Below, in pieces: positions 41,933 through 42,705 of a stretch of 42,705 bases of DNA (position 1 is the stretch's first letter; each line of letters begins with the position of its first letter). Origin of the DNA: Sphingopyxis sp. KK2 (GTDB taxonomy: Bacteria > Pseudomonadota > Alphaproteobacteria > Sphingomonadales > Sphingomonadaceae); contig NZ_LYVN01000022.1 of assembly GCF_001990265.1 (NCBI RefSeq), positions 1 through 42,705 on the forward strand, in the 5' to 3' direction. The notes beneath the pieces were generated by a model. It searched no databases, was not told the origin of the DNA, and worked only from the letters and a program-made list of their open reading frames with translations. The position numbers and the translations under genes are program-made.

Positions 41933-42334
41933 ATGACCACCACCCGCGACATCGTCACCGCCTATTACGCCGCCTTCAACGCCGGCGACACCGACGCGAT
42001 GCTCGCGCTCGTCGCCGACGATGTGCGCCACGACGTCAACCAGGGCGAACCACGCCACGGCAAGGCGCGCTTCGCCGACTTCAACGACCATATGACGCGC
42101 TGCTACCGCGAACGGCTCAGCGACATGGTGATCTTCGCCGAGGGCCATCGCGCCGCCGCCGAATTCATCGTCGGCGGCACCTATCTCGCAACCGACGAGG
42201 GCCTGCCCGAAGCGCATGGCCAGACCTATCGCCTGCCCGCCGGCGCCTTCCTCTCGGTCAACGCCGCCGGAAAGATCGACCGCATCACCACCTATTATAA
42301 TCTCGCCGACTGGCTCCAACAGGTCGGCGCATGA
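41933..42334 (+). CDS. Ketosteroid-isomerase-like (NTF2-fold) protein (133 aa)
   Basis: A small SnoaL/ketosteroid-isomerase-type protein. It starts RDIVTAYYAAFNAGDTDAMLALVADDVRHDVNQG, the usual NTF2 first helix and strand, followed by a GKARFADF segment and a C-terminal ITTYYNLADWLQQ. This narrow group often sits beside a GNAT gene, as here: its stop overlaps the next start as ATGA. ATG at 41933 with GAGG ten bases before; a TTG at 41924 is less likely. Catalytic function unproven. Confidence 0.85.
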   Translation: MTTTRDIVTAYYAAFNAGDTDAMLALVADDVRHDVNQGEPRHGKARFADFNDHMTRCYRERLSDMVIFAEGHRAAAEFIVGGTYLATDEGLPEAHGQTYRLPAGAFLSVNAAGKIDRITTYYNLADWLQQVGA

Positions 42335-42705
42335 GTGTCGACGTCGCGCCGGTCACCGGCGCGGGGCTGACCGAGGTGCTGCCCGCGCTCGCCGCACTGC
42401 GCATCGCGGTCTTCCGCGCCTTCCCCTATCTCTACGACGGCGATGCCGCCTATGAGGCCGACTATCTCGCCGCCTTCGCCGCCGCCGCGGGCGCGGTGAT
42501 CGTCGTCGCGCGCGACGGCGACCGGATCGTCGGCGCCGCCACCGCCGCGCCGCTCGCGGCGCAGGATGCGGCCTGGCAAGCCCCGCTCGCCGCCGCGGGC
42601 TTCGACATCGGCCGCACATTCTATTTCGGCGAATCGGTGCTGCTCACGGAGTATCGCGGCCAGGGTATCGGCCACGCCTTCTTCGACCACCGCGAGGCGC
42701 AGGCC
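42331..42705 (+). CDS. GNAT family N-acetyltransferase, 3' end outside window (125 aa visible)
   Basis: An open frame from ATG at 42331 to the window end without a stop. The GNAT core is visible: strand VIVVARDGDRIVGAATAAPL at about 52-71 and the acetyl-CoA pyrophosphate loop YRGQGIGHAFFDHRE near 109-123 (Q-x-x-G-x-G/A type). It acetylates an amino group of an unknown small molecule or protein. Coupled by ATGA overlap to the preceding NTF2-like gene. Confidence 0.85.
   Translation, partial: MSVDVAPVTGAGLTEVLPALAALRIAVFRAFPYLYDGDAAYEADYLAAFAAAAGAVIVVARDGDRIVGAATAAPLAAQDAAWQAPLAAAGFDIGRTFYFGESVLLTEYRGQGIGHAFFDHREAQA

Overview
The window is GC-rich DNA that looks like a sphingomonad (Sphingopyxis/Sphingomonas/Novosphingobium type alphaproteobacterium). 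The reasons are four TonB-dependent receptors within about 33 kb, each tied to a catabolic operon, the gene style (SDR, SnoaL-like, Spinster-like MFS and TetR genes packed end to end) and an 83-bp interspersed palindrome of a type I know from alphaproteobacteria. The genus is an inference.

Layout. (1) 2-300: relic of an arylsulfatase gene with a stop and a frameshift. (2) 448-18543: catabolic block A. A long minus-strand run (HpcH/HpaI aldolase, fused indolepyruvate-type ferredoxin oxidoreductase, MFS, SDR, acyl-CoA dehydrogenase, SDR, TetR) is followed by TBDR1-SnoaL1-SDR. On its right lie a second TetR, TBDR2, SnoaL2 and a DUF1330 protein. TBDR, SnoaL and TetR genes exist as paralogous pairs, and one palindrome, TTGAA-N6-TTCAA, occurs four times in the three control regions. 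(3) 18749-29873: block B. TBDR3-FAH-SnoaL-thiolase (minus) and AMP-ligase-MFS-AMP-ligase (plus) flank a hydrolase and a TetR. Both operons carry the same composite operator, GGTAC-N4-GTACC-N7-GTACC, in the same orientation relative to their genes. (4) 29921-39510: block C. SDR, E1-alpha, E1-beta, a 76-aa stand-alone lipoyl protein and a lipoate-ligase-like protein form one overlapping minus-strand operon. An AraC regulator and a plus-strand TBDR4-cupin-propionyl-CoA-ligase operon follow. (5) 39811-42705: chromosomal backbone: tRNA-Tyr, rlmB, 2Fe-2S ferredoxin, AlkA-type glycosylase, a SnoaL-like protein and a truncated GNAT gene.

How it fits together: each block pairs an outer-membrane receptor and/or inner-membrane carrier with CoA-activating, oxidising and C-C-cleaving enzymes plus a local regulator, as expected for uptake and degradation of hydrophobic or aromatic carbon compounds. 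No substrate can be read from the sequence. The most unusual item is the E1/lipoyl-carrier/ligase operon of block C, a 2-oxoacid-dehydrogenase-like set in which E2 is reduced to its lipoyl domain. The tRNA-Tyr 3' end faces the accessory blocks, which would suit an island boundary, but no integrase is present in the window.
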